NCBI GenBank assembly: GCA_032622095.1
Contig: CP136067.1
Span: 121,555,030-121,619,029 of the forward strand
Reading direction: 5' to 3'
Source: Siphonodentalium dalli
Taxonomy: Eukaryota; Mollusca; Scaphopoda; Gadilida; Siphonodentaliidae
Length of the DNA stretch: 64,000 nucleotides
A program made the position numbers and the translations under genes. Of the stretch, positions 1 to 10,424 are shown piece by piece. How positions within the stretch are numbered: position 1 is the first letter of the stretch; each line of letters begins with the position of its first letter. The notes under the pieces are model-generated. The model was given only the letters and a program-made list of their open reading frames with translations, searched no databases and was not told where the DNA came from.

Positions 1-975
1 CACACCATGTTACCGTCAACCCCCAACATTAACTTATAATGCTTGAACTAGTTTTCTTAATTGCAAACCGATCCGAAGACCAGGAACCTACGTAACCAAT
101 AAAGTCTCTAACCCAAAGTGGTTTTAATTTTAAGTTTGTCTGACGGGATAAACTAGTACATGATCTGTGGAAATTCACAATGCACATTAACCCTTTACCC
201 AACAGAAGGGCCCTGTGCCAATGCATTCTCTTATATATGCGAGTCGACCATAGGTCGCCTCGCATATATAAGAGAATGCATTGGCTTAACACATTAAAAT
301 TATAAAATTGTTAAAGAATGTAAGAAAAAATGGTAAAAGGTGTTAAAAAAAGTTTTTGTTTAGGCCAATGCATTCTCTTATATATGCGAGGCGACCTATG
401 GTCGACTCGCATATATAAGAGAATGCATTGGTACAAGGGGCATAACTGTAACTATCACAATGTGGTCAAGGAGCCGGTTCCAATGATATCCATATTTGTA
501 TGGTTCTATTGAGACAGACCGAAGATATTTTAGGCTGTTGAAGCTTTATTTGGCCGGTTTCGGCCGGTTTGTTGGGTAAAGGGTTAAACAATCAGTACTC
601 GTTAGATTCATATGTGACCCGCCATATCAAATCCAGTCGGAAGTCGGGATTTTTTTACCCTGTGCCAATGCATTCTCTTATATATGCGAGTCGACGGTCC
701 CGTAATAATTTGTTCTTGTATTCTTTAACAATTTTATAATTTCACCCATACAGAGCCCCAGACAAACATGAGCAGATGACACTCTTCTATATGCTTCTAT
801 ATATGTGTGGGGCTCCCTGCAGGTTAATGGATGTTTTTTATTTTATGTCCTAAAAATTGTCAGAAACATTTATTTAAAAAAAAATGATAAAAAATTGTTA
901 GGCCAATGCATTCTCTTATATGTGCGAGGCGACCTATGGTCGACTCGCATATATAAGAGAATGCATTGGCACAGG
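1..975. repeat. Left arm of large inverted duplication
   Basis: The first ~975 bases reappear in reverse complement at about 5630-6588, including unique sequence (1-186), a complete F1 element, the linker 588-610 and most of a truncated F2 element. Both arms share rare variants: a GGTAC in place of GGCAC beside one palindrome, and the same truncated palindrome followed by GGTCCCGTAATAATTTG. Differences are few (single indels and substitutions). Homology stops at the CACAGGG that borders a palindrome: this arm continues as F2 sequence, the other as F1 sequence. The arm may extend beyond the window start. Confidence 0.85.
187..587 (+). mobile_element. F1 MITE, complete
   Basis: Bordered by TTAA at both ends, with terminal inverted repeats TTAACCCTTTACCCAACA and TGTTGGGTAAAGGGTTAA. 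Inside are two copies of the 67-bp palindrome (218-284 and 365-431) in opposite orientation, an AT-rich spacer, and an F1-specific right segment of about 150 bp ending GGCCGGTTTGTTGGG. No coding capacity. TTAA borders are typical of piggyBac-superfamily insertion, so it is probably a non-autonomous piggyBac-like element mobilised in trans; the superfamily is inferred from the ends only. Confidence 0.85.
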
Positions 976-1023
976 GTAAAAAAATCCCGACTTCCGACTG
1001 GATTTTATATGGCGGGTCACATA
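611..1023 (+). mobile_element. F2 MITE with truncated left palindrome
   Basis: The ends are TATGTGACCCGCCATATC and its inverse. Each terminal repeat runs about 50 bp through a T-rich stretch to CCCTGTG. The left palindrome keeps only its left arm (665-694); the right one is whole (903-969). The centre holds a second short stem, GAGCCCCA pairing with TGGGGCTC, and no open frame of note. The flank is TA-rich, so the target duplication could be TA, but I cannot fix it. Confidence 0.8.
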
Positions 1024-1114
1024 TTTATAGGTGAGATTTACATGGAAAACAAGTTTCGGCCGCGCCACGATTTTGAACACCAAGCACACTTCAACAATTT
1101 CATAGCTCGTTCAA

Positions 1115-1215
1115 ATCTTTTAGTCTTAATATGATTTTCAGAATACTTTTCAGTGCCTTGACCTTTTTCAATGTTTACCACCAAGTCTTGATTACACTTG
1201 GACTTTGATCGGAAA
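1115..1215. repeat. Dispersed repeat, partner at 4783-4855
   Basis: A stretch of about 75-100 bp (TTTAGTCTTAATATG, then CAGAATACTTTTCAGTGC, then CTTGGACTTTGAT) recurs with substitutions and a gap at 4783-4855 in the same orientation. No coding potential; family unknown. Confidence 0.55.
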
Positions 1216-1237
1216 TGTCACTGTAACGGTAATGTTA

Positions 1238-1722
1238 TTAAAGGAACTCAATCCGATCAGTCGCTCCTAAATTACTATTTCTTTGGCTTCGGGGGGGGGG
1301 GGGGGTGGTGGTGGTAAAAATATTTGATTCGTGTCGAGGAACCCACCCATCAAAGCTCAGAGAGAATCAGATATCGATTTTTGAAGTTTGTTATTTCTCG
1401 AGATGTGTAATAATATGTGGCACAGAAACACGTGGTCAAACGGAGGGTCTCGGACAAAATTGCGGATGAAGATGGATAACTCTAAAATCAAGTGTTAATA
1501 CGGTCAAATTTCCTGATACCTTAGTGATAATACGGCCATATTTTGTTGAACAAAATGTTGATAAATAACAAGTTTTGGGAAATTCTATACCATAGTTGAC
1601 ATTGGTTAGCATTATTTTGTTGCAATAAATCGATTCTGATAACTAAAGCGTATTTTGTAGAAATGTTGTTGTTGTTGTATCTTGATGTATGGGGACCGTC
1701 TGATCGGATTGAGTACCTTTAA
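1238..1722 (+). mobile_element. Family G MITE (TTAAAGG group)
   Basis: Terminal repeats AAGGAACTCAATCCGATCAG and CTGATCGGATTGAGTACCTT are flanked by TTAA on both sides (1238-1241 and 1719-1722). The interior is AT-rich and non-coding, with a G run at 1291-1306. Four more copies lie at 27174, 35047, 36651 and 40736. TTAA borders suggest piggyBac-type insertion. Confidence 0.8.
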
Positions 1723-1765
1723 TAATGAAATAAGAACAAAATCGATCTATTTTTACATGTGCTTG

Positions 1766-2444
1766 TTAAAGGCCCACCTAATTTTCGAATCACCAGATCA
1801 CATTATATACGACATATTCCCAAGCCTTGAAATAGTGTACCTGTCATTTGCAGAATGAGGTCCCCAGAGGGTGAATTTAGTGATGCTAGCCCGCTATGCG
1901 GGATAGCATCACCAAATTCACCCTCTGGGGACCTCATTCTGCTTACAACTCAGCAGAATAAGGTTCCATTTGGTGATGCTAGCCCGCTATGCGGGGTAAC
2001 ATCACTAAATTCACCCTCCGGGGACCTCATTCTGCAAATGACAGGCACACTATTTCAAGGCTTGCATATTCCATATTATATACCATTTGAAAGAGGAAGC
2101 TCCAAAACATTGTATTATCAACTGATCCGATCGGATAACTGGGAACATTGTTTTCTGTGATTCTGTTATTAATTTTAATCCAGGCTGTTCTATAAAGTCT
2201 ATTATTCTCAATGGAAGGGGAATAATCTCTTAGTTTGAATTATGATGCATTCTGGGTTGACAAGGGGGAAAGTCTTGGAATTAATCTAAGAATCTCTATC
2301 ACTTGGTGGACACTCCAAGGCCACAGCTGTTCCGTATTCTGATGGAATATATATATTTGTTGGTTCCTCTTCCAAATGGTATATAATATGGGATATGTTG
2401 TGTATAATGTAATCTGGTCATTCGAAAATTAAGTGGGCATTTAA
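1766..2444 (+). mobile_element. Family H MITE, split by a family P insertion
   Basis: The left end reads TTAAAGGCCCACCTAATTTT and the right end is its inverse, AAAATTAAGTGGGCATTTAA. Both have TTAA. A family P element sits inside at 1821-2064. Once that is set aside, the interior matches the copies at 11846 and 18401. No coding frame. Confidence 0.8.
1821..2064. mobile_element. Family P double-hairpin element, nested in family H
   Basis: Ends CAAGCCTTGAAATAGTG and CACTATTTCAAGGCTTG are flanked by a perfect 8-bp direct repeat, CATATTCC (1813-1820 and 2065-2072). The uninterrupted family H copy at 18401 has a single copy of this site. Inside are two hairpins about 90 and 80 bp long with arms GCAGAATGAGGTCCCCAGAG and inverse; the second is partly deleted. 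An 8-bp duplication plus CA...TG ends fit a hAT-type insertion. The frames across it are palindrome artefacts. Confidence 0.85.
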
Positions 2445-2985
2445 TGATAGTTTGTTTCACAGACTTTTCTAAAATGTATGTTATTTTGCACGAACCCACT
2501 TCATTGAGTACCTTTAAACTCGATGTGTTTAAAGGCGTTAACCGTTTGCTGTATCTCCACAGGGAGAACCAAGGAGAGTGTTTGATGTGCTCTGCACCTT
2601 CAACGCCGATATGTTATGATTGGCGCTAAGTTATTTTAACTGCCACTAATTATCTGTTTAAGTTATCATCAATAAATCGAACACAAGTGGCTCATTACGT
2701 CGTACGTTCTGTGGTCGATGCCGCCGGCAAAGAGGAATGATGCATTTGAGGAATAACATGGTAAATTATGAAATATGCACTCGGTTGCGTCTGAACTCCA
2801 CCCCGGCGATGTGACCCCCAGCGGGATACTTGACCATTCCCGATCATGTAGATCTACGTATGACTCTACGATTTCTGTGCAAGAGCCAATATCGAAACCT
2901 ACGGACACCATACCACTAAACTATTATACTTTGATTGAAATTCTATTTTGTCAGTACACCTGTTTACACCTAAGCTTTGTCAAGT
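2445..2985. other. Unassigned AT-rich sequence
   Basis: Short frames exist on both strands, but none shows a recognisable domain, splice context or codon bias. No repeat partner was found in the window. Confidence 0.4.
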
Positions 2986-2989
2986 GATC

Positions 2990-3410
2990 TGCTAATTGTC
3001 CGCATATCCGTCCGTGCGTCCATGCATCCGTCTATCCTGGTTGTCCACATGGTAACTTGAGCAATATTCAAAAAAAATTATTGATGTTTGGTTTGCGATT
3101 CATATTTGAGAAGATGCAGGCCAAGTTTGAATTTGGTCATGGTCCTATGATTTTTACGGAGTTATGCCCCTTTTAGACTTAGAAATCGCTGTTTTCGGGT
3201 TTCCACATTCATGTAACTTGAGCTGTATTCAACAAAATGTCTTGATATTTGGTACGTGAGGCCAAGTTCGATTTTATTCAACTTAGAAATAATAATATTT
3301 GTGTTGTTTAAATGATAAATTGAGCAATCGTCAAGAGAATTTTTTGATGCTTGGTGAGTGACTCACCTTTGAGAACACGCAGGTCATCGTCTAGTTGGAG
3401 TCAAATTATG
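2990..3410. repeat. Degenerate dispersed repeat with CCGTCCGTGCGTCC and GGTCATGGTCCTATG motifs
   Basis: The run of CCGTCCGT/CCATCCGT words, followed by AAGTTTGAATTTGGTCATGG and TACGGAGTTATGCCCCTTTT, resembles a common non-coding repeat of molluscan genomes; this is recalled from general familiarity, not from a search. It has weak internal duplication (AACTTGAGCAATATTCAA at 3055 and AACTTGAGCTGTATTCAA at 3215). Confidence 0.45.
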
Positions 3411-3589
3411 CCAGGATGTGACATATTTGTTCTTAAAAGAAACCAACGTCACAAAAAAGCCACTTCGATTCTGGGAAGTGGGGTCTGCGACCTTTATTTG
3501 TTATGATGCTGAGTTCCGCTGTGTTGCTATGGTGCTGACAGGGATTGGGTTATCATTGTATAAATAGTGAGCCTTGTTAGAGCTATCAA

Positions 3590-3985
3590 AGTCACTCGAC
3601 AGCCATTGTCTGATCCCGCTTCGATCTCAGATTTTGGTTGTCGGGTCGGCTCTGTTGACAGAATGGAGGGCGCAGTACTTCGCTGGAATCTCTGCCGTCT
3701 CCTGCTATTGGATCACCAGAGCGGTTGAATGCCTGGATTCCAGAGCCAAGCGAGGGAAGATGCCATTCAGAACGTCAACGGGATGATGCCAGGAGAAGAC
3801 AGGAGCTGCTGGATAAAAGTTACCAGGACACCCGGACGACTTCCAGCTGGCATTCTTCTCCCTGGATTTTACTACACCATCACATCTACCAGGAGTCCAC
3901 CACCGTCACCGACGAGGCAACAACACCTGATGGGGCACTGCAGCTACCATCGACCTACAGTGTTCCAGGGGGCTAAACAACCCCC
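3590..3985 (+). other. Unrecognised block with locally higher GC
   Basis: This block is richer in GC than its surroundings and keeps two overlapping open frames. One runs into the LINE-like domain that starts near 4020. I do not recognise either translation. It may be upstream LINE sequence, a different repeat, or a degraded exon. The words TGGATTCCAG and CTGGATTCCAGCGACGG recur near 3731 and 3992. Confidence 0.3.
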
Positions 3986-4019
3986 TCGTCTGGATTCCAG
4001 CGACGGAAAGAAGAAGAAA

Positions 4020-4286
4020 TTTGTGTATCAAACAATCCCGGGGTTAGCCCCCCCCCAAATACTCTCCAGTCCATTTTGCGACTGTGGAGAATTAGAAACT
4101 GCTGAGCACTTCTTACTCCACTGTCCAATATTCGAGCGTGAAAGAGTCCGTTATTTAGCCAATCTGAATGTGAACTTGGATGTCAAAATATTACTGTATG
4201 GGTCCGTAAATATATCTAATACCAAAAATGCCGACATATTCATTGCCGTCCAAAAGTTCATCGACGATACCAAACGATTTAACTGA
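4020..4286 (+). pseudogene. C-terminal fragment of a non-LTR retrotransposon (LINE) ORF2
   Basis: The last ~80 residues of a frame open from 3729 read PFCDCGE, then AEHFLLHCP, then ILLYGS, IFIAVQKFI and TKRF before a stop at 4286. A Cys-x-Cys-x(9)-His-x(4)-Cys arrangement followed by an LL(Y/F)G block and a closing AVQ-FI-x-TKRF block is the usual C-terminal tail after reverse transcriptase in several animal LINE groups (RTE/Jockey/CR1-like). The reverse transcriptase and endonuclease are missing, so this is a 5'-truncated, dead copy. The sequence after the stop (to about 4616) ends near AATAAAATATTG and is probably its 3' UTR. Clade assignment is by eye only. Confidence 0.75.
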
Positions 4287-4616
4287 CATAATATGGTTAT
4301 GAACTGTAAAGCGTGAACCAAAAGCCTACATAAAACAAAAATATTGTGCTCTCGTATACTCAAGCATGCCAGAGGTGTGATTCTGTGTGAGGGGTGGACT
4401 CGCAGCGATTGGCAACGGGGTAGGTTGCGGGTGCTTGTGGAACAGGCAATTCATCATTGAGACCCAATCAAACCATGATGCAATATATATACTAAGGAAA
4501 TGGCCACCTATAAGCCTTTGGCTTACTGCCAAATCCTTTTCTCTAATGTTAAATTGTTATCGTCCTTATATTATGTATTATATGTGCTATTCTTGAGAAT
4601 AAAATATTGTTTACAC
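4287..4616 (+). other. Probable LINE 3' UTR ending at an AATAAA signal
   Basis: Non-coding sequence directly after the LINE stop. GAATAAAATATTG at about 4600 could be the polyadenylation signal. No long poly-A tail or target duplication is visible. Confidence 0.4.
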
Positions 4617-5468
4617 TAAATACTCTCTCTAGCTATCAATGTTTGCGCTCCAAGTTATACCTAAAAGTATTCGCTGTTGAATATGTACGTTCATCGAGCT
4701 TATATTGTATCCACACACATGCGTGTTGGCATAATCAATTATATAAATAATAATCACACATCTACGGACCACAGATTCAAATATTTTAGTCTGGATATGA
4801 CTTTTCAGAATATTTTTCAATGCTTTGACCTTTTCTAATTGGACTTTGATTTCGAGATTCACACACTTTATTTAATTACCCTGCCGGTCAAAATCTAATG
4901 ACCCAAATCGATCTTCAAGTAATTCTTAAATTCACCTTGTTGGAAACTATGTTTCTCAGAAAACTACTGGTGCCAGAGATAGCTCAGGGACACCGTGACT
5001 GGTGGAGACTCCCCCATCAACGAAGGCTCGTTGCATTTAGAAATAGTAAAATCACGTTGGCATATCCCATATGGTATGTTCGCCCTATGCCATGATAGAA
5101 GATTCCAAGACCGTTGCCACTGTAAACAAAACATCGAATAGAATAATACTTTGATGGAAATGGGGAATAGTGTCAATTAAGTATTAGGACGACATAAGAA
5201 TCAATGCAAAAACAATTTGATCAACGTAACAGATAATGCTGTCTCAAGATAATTATTTCAATTCAATTGTGAAGACATCGGGCTTAAATTGGGACACTGA
5301 TTCAGACAGACCCGGGAAAATGAAACCAGTACACACTATAAGTAAATAATAGCGCAAGTCCGTGCACGCGAAACATTGTAATTTGCTTGTAATTTGAACG
5401 ATTTTCTCCAAACAAAAATAATCTGTATATGCATCTAACATGATAGCCAACCATATATTTAGGGTGTT
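4617..5468. other. Unassigned AT-rich spacer
   Basis: Apart from the 4783-4855 partner of the 1115-1215 repeat I see no gene, RNA or element. A DNA block around 4990-5100 has short frames on both strands without recognisable motifs. Confidence 0.4.
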
Positions 5469-5981
5469 TTAACCCTTTACCCAACAAACCGGCAAAAACC
5501 GGCCAACTAAAGCTTCAACAGCCTAAAATATCTTGGGTCTGTCTCAATAAAACCATACAAATATGGATATCATTGGAATCGGCTCATTGACCACATTGTG
5601 ATGGTTACAGTTATGCCCTGTGCCAATGCATTCTCTTATATATGCGAGTCGACCATAGGTCGCCTCGCATATATAAGAGAATGCATTGGCCTAACAATTT
5701 TTTATCATTTTTTTTTAAATAAATGTTTCTGACAATTTTTAGGACATAAAATAAAAAACATCCATTACCCTGCAGGGAGCCCCACACATATATAGAAGCA
5801 TATAGAAGAGTGTCGTCTGCTCATGTTTGTCTGGGGCTCTGTATGGGTGAAATTATAAAATTGTTAAAGAATACAAGAACAAATTATTACGGGACCATCG
5901 ACTCGCATATATAAGAGAATGCATTGGCACAGGGTAAAAAAATCCCGACTTCCGACTGGATTTGATATGGCGGGTCACATA
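5469..5981 (-). mobile_element. Chimeric F1/F2 MITE
   Basis: The element opens at TTAA with the F1 end (CCCTTTACCCAACAAACC) and the F1-specific segment up to CCCTGTG and a whole palindrome (5623-5689). From there it is the F2 core in reverse: AACAATTTTTTATC, the GAGCCCCA/TGGGGCTC stem, a half palindrome ending at 5927, and the F2 end GGGTCACATA. The switch falls exactly at the palindrome both families share. It looks like a recombinant, not a nested insertion, because neither parent continues on the other side. Confidence 0.8.
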
Positions 5982-6588
5982 TGAATCTAACGAGTACTGA
6001 TTGTTTAACCCTTTATCCAACAAACCGGCCAAAACCGGCCAAATAAAGCTTCAACAGCCTAAAATATCTTCGGTCTGTCTCAATAGAAAAATACAAATAT
6101 GGATATCATTGGAACCGGCTCCTTGACCACATTGTGATAGTTACAGTTATGCCCTGTACCAATGCATTCTCTTATATATGCGAGTTGACCATAGGTCGCC
6201 TCGCATATATAAGAGAATGCATTGGCCTAAAAAAAAACTTTTTTTAACACTTTTTACCATTTTTTCTTACATTCTTTAACAATTTTATAATTTTAATGTG
6301 TTAAGCCAATGCATTCTCTTATATATGCGAGGCGACCTATGGTCGACTCGCATATATAAGAGAATGCATTGGCACAGGGCCCTTCTGTTGGGTAAAGGGT
6401 TAATGTGCATTGTGAATTTCCACAGATCATGTACTAGTTTATCCCGTCAGACAAACTTAAAATTAAAACCACTTTGGGTTAGAGACTTTATTGGTTACGT
6501 AGGTTCCTGGTCTTCGGATCGGTTGCAATTAAGAAAACTAGTTCAAGCATTATAAGTTAATGTTGGGGGTTGACGGTAACATGGTGTG
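5630..6588. repeat. Right arm of large inverted duplication
   Basis: Reverse complement of about 1-975, separated from it by roughly 4.65 kb. It carries the F2 part of the chimera, the linker CGAGTACTGATTGTTT, the F1 copy 6005-6403, and about 185 bp of unique flank up to AACATGGTGTG at 6588. Sequence after 6588 has no partner inside the window. Confidence 0.85.
6005..6403 (-). mobile_element. F1 MITE, complete, reverse orientation
   Basis: TTAA borders at 6005-6008 and 6400-6403. Palindromes at 6159-6225 and 6306-6372. It is the duplicate of the 187-587 copy, sharing its GGTAC/GTACC variant next to the palindrome. The left end reads CCCTTTATCC in place of CCCTTTACCC. Confidence 0.85.
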
Positions 6589-6815
6589 ACATTGACGGCT
6601 TGTGGTTTATGTTCAACCGAGTCACGAAGTATACTCCAGTTTGGAGTATACATTTTAGATCGAAGGAGATGGGAAGAGGTTGGACTGGTTTAAATATTGT
6701 TTATTTCCCATCAGACTAATAATTACATTTAAGGGGCGGATTCAATGTAAAATGTGTCTAGTTTAGTATGAATGCAATTCAGTGGCATCAAGTCTGAAGT
6801 TTCAGCTGTGTAACT

Positions 6816-7194
6816 AACAAAAACCGGCCAACTAAAGCTTCAACAGCCTAAAATATCTTGGGTCTGTCTCAATAAAACCATACAAATATGGATATCATTG
6901 GAATCGGCTCATTGACCACATTGTGATGGTTACAGTTATGCCCTGTGCCAATGCATTCTCTTATATATGCGAGTCGACCATAGGTCGCCTCGCATATATA
7001 AGAGAATGCATTGGCCTAACAAAAATCTTTTTTTTAACACTTTTTACCATTTTTTCTTACATTCTTTAACAATTTTATAATTTTTAATGTGTTAAGCCAA
7101 TGCATTCTCTTATATATGCGAGGCGACCTATGTTCGACTCGCATATATAAGAGAATGCATTGGCACAGGGCCATTCTGTTGGGTAAAGGGTTAA
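6816..7194 (-). mobile_element. F1 MITE lacking its first terminal repeat
   Basis: It begins within the GGCC-rich end segment (AAAAACCGGCCAACTAAAGC), so the TTAACCCTTTACCC end is missing. Palindromes at 6948-7014 and 7097-7163 are whole, and the far end is intact with TTAA at 7191-7194. It carries the AATCGGCTCATTGACC subtype seen in the 5469, 9522 and 62060 copies. Confidence 0.8.
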
Positions 7195-7558
7195 ATGATA
7201 AAATCAGTATTGATGTTCAGTTGAGCCTTGTAATTTGTCTAGAAATATGGGTTTCGTAACATTGTTTTTGGTCAACATATTTTTTCTTTAAGCCCATATA
7301 CTGGAGAATTGAATGTTGACAAGATTTTTTCTCGCCTAGTGGCCGACCAAAAATGGCGTTTCCATGGTAATAGAGTCTGATTTCTGAGAATTCTGGAAAA
7401 TGATTAAACATGAATTATTTTAATGATATTTTGGAAGATATAGTTATATAATCATATTTATATATGTTTTCTTCATGAAGGACCACTTGTGCTTAACTCA
7501 AGGGTGAAGGTCACCGAGAAAATTCAAGGTCAATGTAAAACAAATGGCAGGCTACTGT
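7195..7558. other. Unassigned spacer
   Basis: No element ends are recognised. CTCAAGGGTGAAGGTCACC at about 7500 resembles words in common molluscan non-coding repeats, but the match is too short to call. Confidence 0.35.
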
Positions 7559-7586
7559 GAATTGAATTGAATTGAATTGAATTGAG
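7559..7586. repeat. GAATT pentanucleotide microsatellite
   Basis: Five to six tandem GAATT units directly before the family C element. Confidence 0.9.
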
Positions 7587-7616
7587 CTGTCAAAACTGTT
7601 CTGACTCAAATGTACT

Positions 7617-8044
7617 TTAACCTTTTCTATACTAAGGCATCATTGATGAGTAGTTATCTCATAGGAAAGTTTAACCCTTTCTATACTGAAGCATCATTGA
7701 TGAGTAGTTATCCCATAGGAAATGTTCAGATAATAAGTTTAACCCTTTCTATACTGAAGCATCATTGATGAGTAGTTATCTCATAGAAAATGTTAAGATA
7801 ATTAGTTCAACCCTTTCTATACTAAGGCATCATTAATGAGTAGTTATCTCATAGAAAATGTTTAGATAATAAGCTCAACAGACGACCAAACATATTTCCC
7901 TCGACACATCTGATTCCTTCTGTGTTTGTATTTATCTGTCGTCTGCTTTTGTCATATTAACATCCCTCCAAATGAATAATGGACTGTTCCAATGTATACG
8001 TTTATAACTGAATGGGAGAATCAATTTAGTATAGAAAGAGTTAA
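7617..8044 (+). mobile_element. Family C MITE with reiterated left end
   Basis: The left end is TTAACCCTTTCTATACT-like and the right end AGTATAGAAAGAGTTAA, with TTAA at both borders. The left ~55-68 bp (CTATACT, then GCATCATTGATGAGTAG, then ATAGGAAATG) is present four times in tandem, starting at 7617, 7671, 7739 and about 7803. The remainder contains CATCCCTCCAAATGAATAAT, which recurs in the other family C copies. No coding content. Confidence 0.8.
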
Positions 8045-9521
8045 CCTCGAAATATCGCTTGTTCAAATGTTGCATTCACATCGTTTGTGCATCTGTTGCA
8101 CTATATTATGCATGCACCGTCGCTAACAGTACACTCATTTGGGGCGTTTCCTCATATACGTGGAATGATGAATTATATAATCCCAAGCGAATCTACTTGA
8201 AAGGGACACACCGGTTGTGAACATGTGTTTCCCGTTTGAAAACGGCCAGTAACGAGGGAGTTAATTATTGCAACCATGTTATCTTGTCTTCGTAAATAAG
8301 AGCGAAATTGGCGAATCAACGCTACTTCCTTTGCTTTAAATACACTTAAGGCAAAGATGATTTGTACTTCCTGCACACAATTTGACCGATTATTCAGGGA
8401 ACAGGTAACTATGCGCCACCAGCGTAAACCTGTTTAAAAATGTTTTTTTGTTGGTTTTTTTGTTGTTGATATCTTTATTTACATATTAACTTCAAGATAC
8501 AACAACATGTAGCCATGCGTTCACAAAATATATTGACATTTGTGTTAACATGATAATATCAATCAGAAATATAAATCAGAATTATAAAGAAGGGGTTGCG
8601 TGGGTGGTGGAGGGGGTGCTAATTTGTTTTCACGATAAATTCTTGAATGTGGTATGCTCGTTTAACAGTGTTAACTTAGTGGACTATTCTCATGCGTTGC
8701 CTGTAATGACATGAAGTAAAATAAACCAAGAAGTAAGGTGAAGTAAATAGTATTGTACGGTTAGATAGATATATAAATAGATAGATATATTTATTACTCT
8801 TACCATTGTATCGTGCGAAAGATTTGTTCATGTAATGAGGAAAAACATAAGCCTTTTTATGAGCCCCCCCCCCCCCCCCGAATAATTAGTAATTTTAAAG
8901 AGCCATCCCAAAGCATCTCCAAATTCACCCACGTGGAGAGTGGTTGGGTGGGAAGCGCCCGGGATGTTCGAAAAGGTCGAGTGATCTAAACATAGAAACT
9001 CGTTATGTCTTACCGTGACAAAGTATATGGGGTTGAGCCCGCGAGCTTTAATATTGGGTGTGAGGGGGTGCCCGAAGTGTCCCTTGGTTGGATGTCACGT
9101 TGTAGTTTGTTGTCCACCCACGTAACATGAATCAGACCGACGTTACAACATTCATTTCCTCATAAGTATGTTGAATTTCAATAGAAAACAATTTTGTCGT
9201 GATTTATAATAATGCAAGTAAGATTAACTCCAACGATTCGCAAGGATATTGAAATATTAATGTCGCGCCTTGCAAGAGAATCACTGGCTTGTATGAAAGT
9301 GATAATTTATATAGCCCCTTCTGGGGGGATGACGATATTTGTATCTCTACTATAGTATTAAGGGTCATTGTGAAAACAGTTGTTAATCGCGATTGTATGT
9401 ATAATGGCACGTTGAACGTATAAACGTTTCCCATACGTTTTGAACGGCCACTAATCAATCTTTATTCTCATCACCAACAATTAACACTTTCGTTACGAAA
9501 CAGATTCCCCATATTCAGTTA
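8045..9521. other. Unassigned region with simple repeats
   Basis: I see no gene. There is a TAGATATA-type microsatellite at 8764-8792 and a C run at 8864-8879. A ~40-bp block at 8950-8990 (GAAGCGCCCGGGATGTTCGA) recurs at 41366-41405, so it is probably part of an uncharacterised dispersed repeat. Confidence 0.4.
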
Positions 9522-9881
9522 TTAACCCTTTACCCAATAAACCGGCCAAAAACGCCCAAATAAAGCTTCAACAGCCTAAAATATCTTCGGTCTGTCTCAA
9601 TAGAACCATACAAATATGGATATCATTGGAATCGGCTCATTGACCACATTGTGATGGTTACAGTTATGCCCTGTGCCAATGCATTCACTTATATATGCGA
9701 GTCGACCATAGGTCGCCTCGCATATATAAGAGAATGCATTGGCCTAAATTCTTTAACAATTTTATAATTTGTAATGTGTTAAGCCAATGCATTCTCTTAT
9801 ATATGCGAGGCGACCTATGGTCGACTCGCATATATAAGAGAATGCATTGGCACAGGGCCGTTCTGTTGGGTAAAGGGTTAA
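9522..9881 (-). mobile_element. F1 MITE, short-spacer variant
   Basis: TTAA at 9522-9525 and 9878-9881. Palindromes at 9676-9742 and 9784-9850 are only about 41 bp apart because most of the AT-rich spacer is gone. One arm has an uncompensated substitution (CATTCACTT in place of CATTCTCTT). Confidence 0.85.
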
Positions 9882-9883
9882 GA

Positions 9884-10030
9884 AGTATACATTGGCATAT
9901 TTTATTATTCACTTGGAGGGATGTTCAGGAAATATAAGCAGAGGAACAGTTATCACAAGTGCAGAAGGAGCCTTTAGGTTGGTCGGCAATGGTGAGGTAA
10001 TAAGTTCAACAAACGGACTAACTGACCAAT
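9884..10030 (-). mobile_element. Family C fragment
   Basis: GTATACATTGGCATATTTTA, then CACTTGGAGGGATGTTCAGG, then GGTAATAAGTTCAAC match family C in reverse. The right-hand terminal repeat is missing, so this is a remnant directly beside the F1 copy. Confidence 0.55.
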
Positions 10031-10424
10031 TCCAAAGCGATATACCTACATTAGGTACTACAATGCTCGTGACCTCTTGTGACCTCCACACTATTAAATT
10101 GCCGCGTTACAGAAACACCGTGGAACAAATAATTCCAAGTTGACACGTTAATAAACAAAATGTTAGTTATACTTTCATATATCTGTGGTGTTAGGTGACA
10201 TCTGTGATATTTTGTAACCAAAAAAATGTTGTCGTAAATTTACATATCTTTTGTATACACTTTCACAATTCCCCCAGGTTTCATATCCCTTCGCCAGGTA
10301 ACAGTAGTAATGTACTATTTTGCCGCAGGGTTCACAGATGGTTGGAGTGTCAACAAATGTCTTCGATGTTTTAAGTTCTAATTGTCTAATATTATTCTTA
10401 TCGCTATCGGCGCATGCTATAAAC

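Noticed and set aside
187-204. Telomere-like TTAACCCTTTACCC
   Set aside because: It is a single terminal inverted repeat with TTAA, not a tandem TTAGGG-type array, and is mirrored at the other end of a short element.
218-431. CRISPR-like regularly spaced palindromes
   Set aside because: Copies come in inverted pairs with a conserved spacer, not in arrays with variable spacers, and the genome is eukaryotic.
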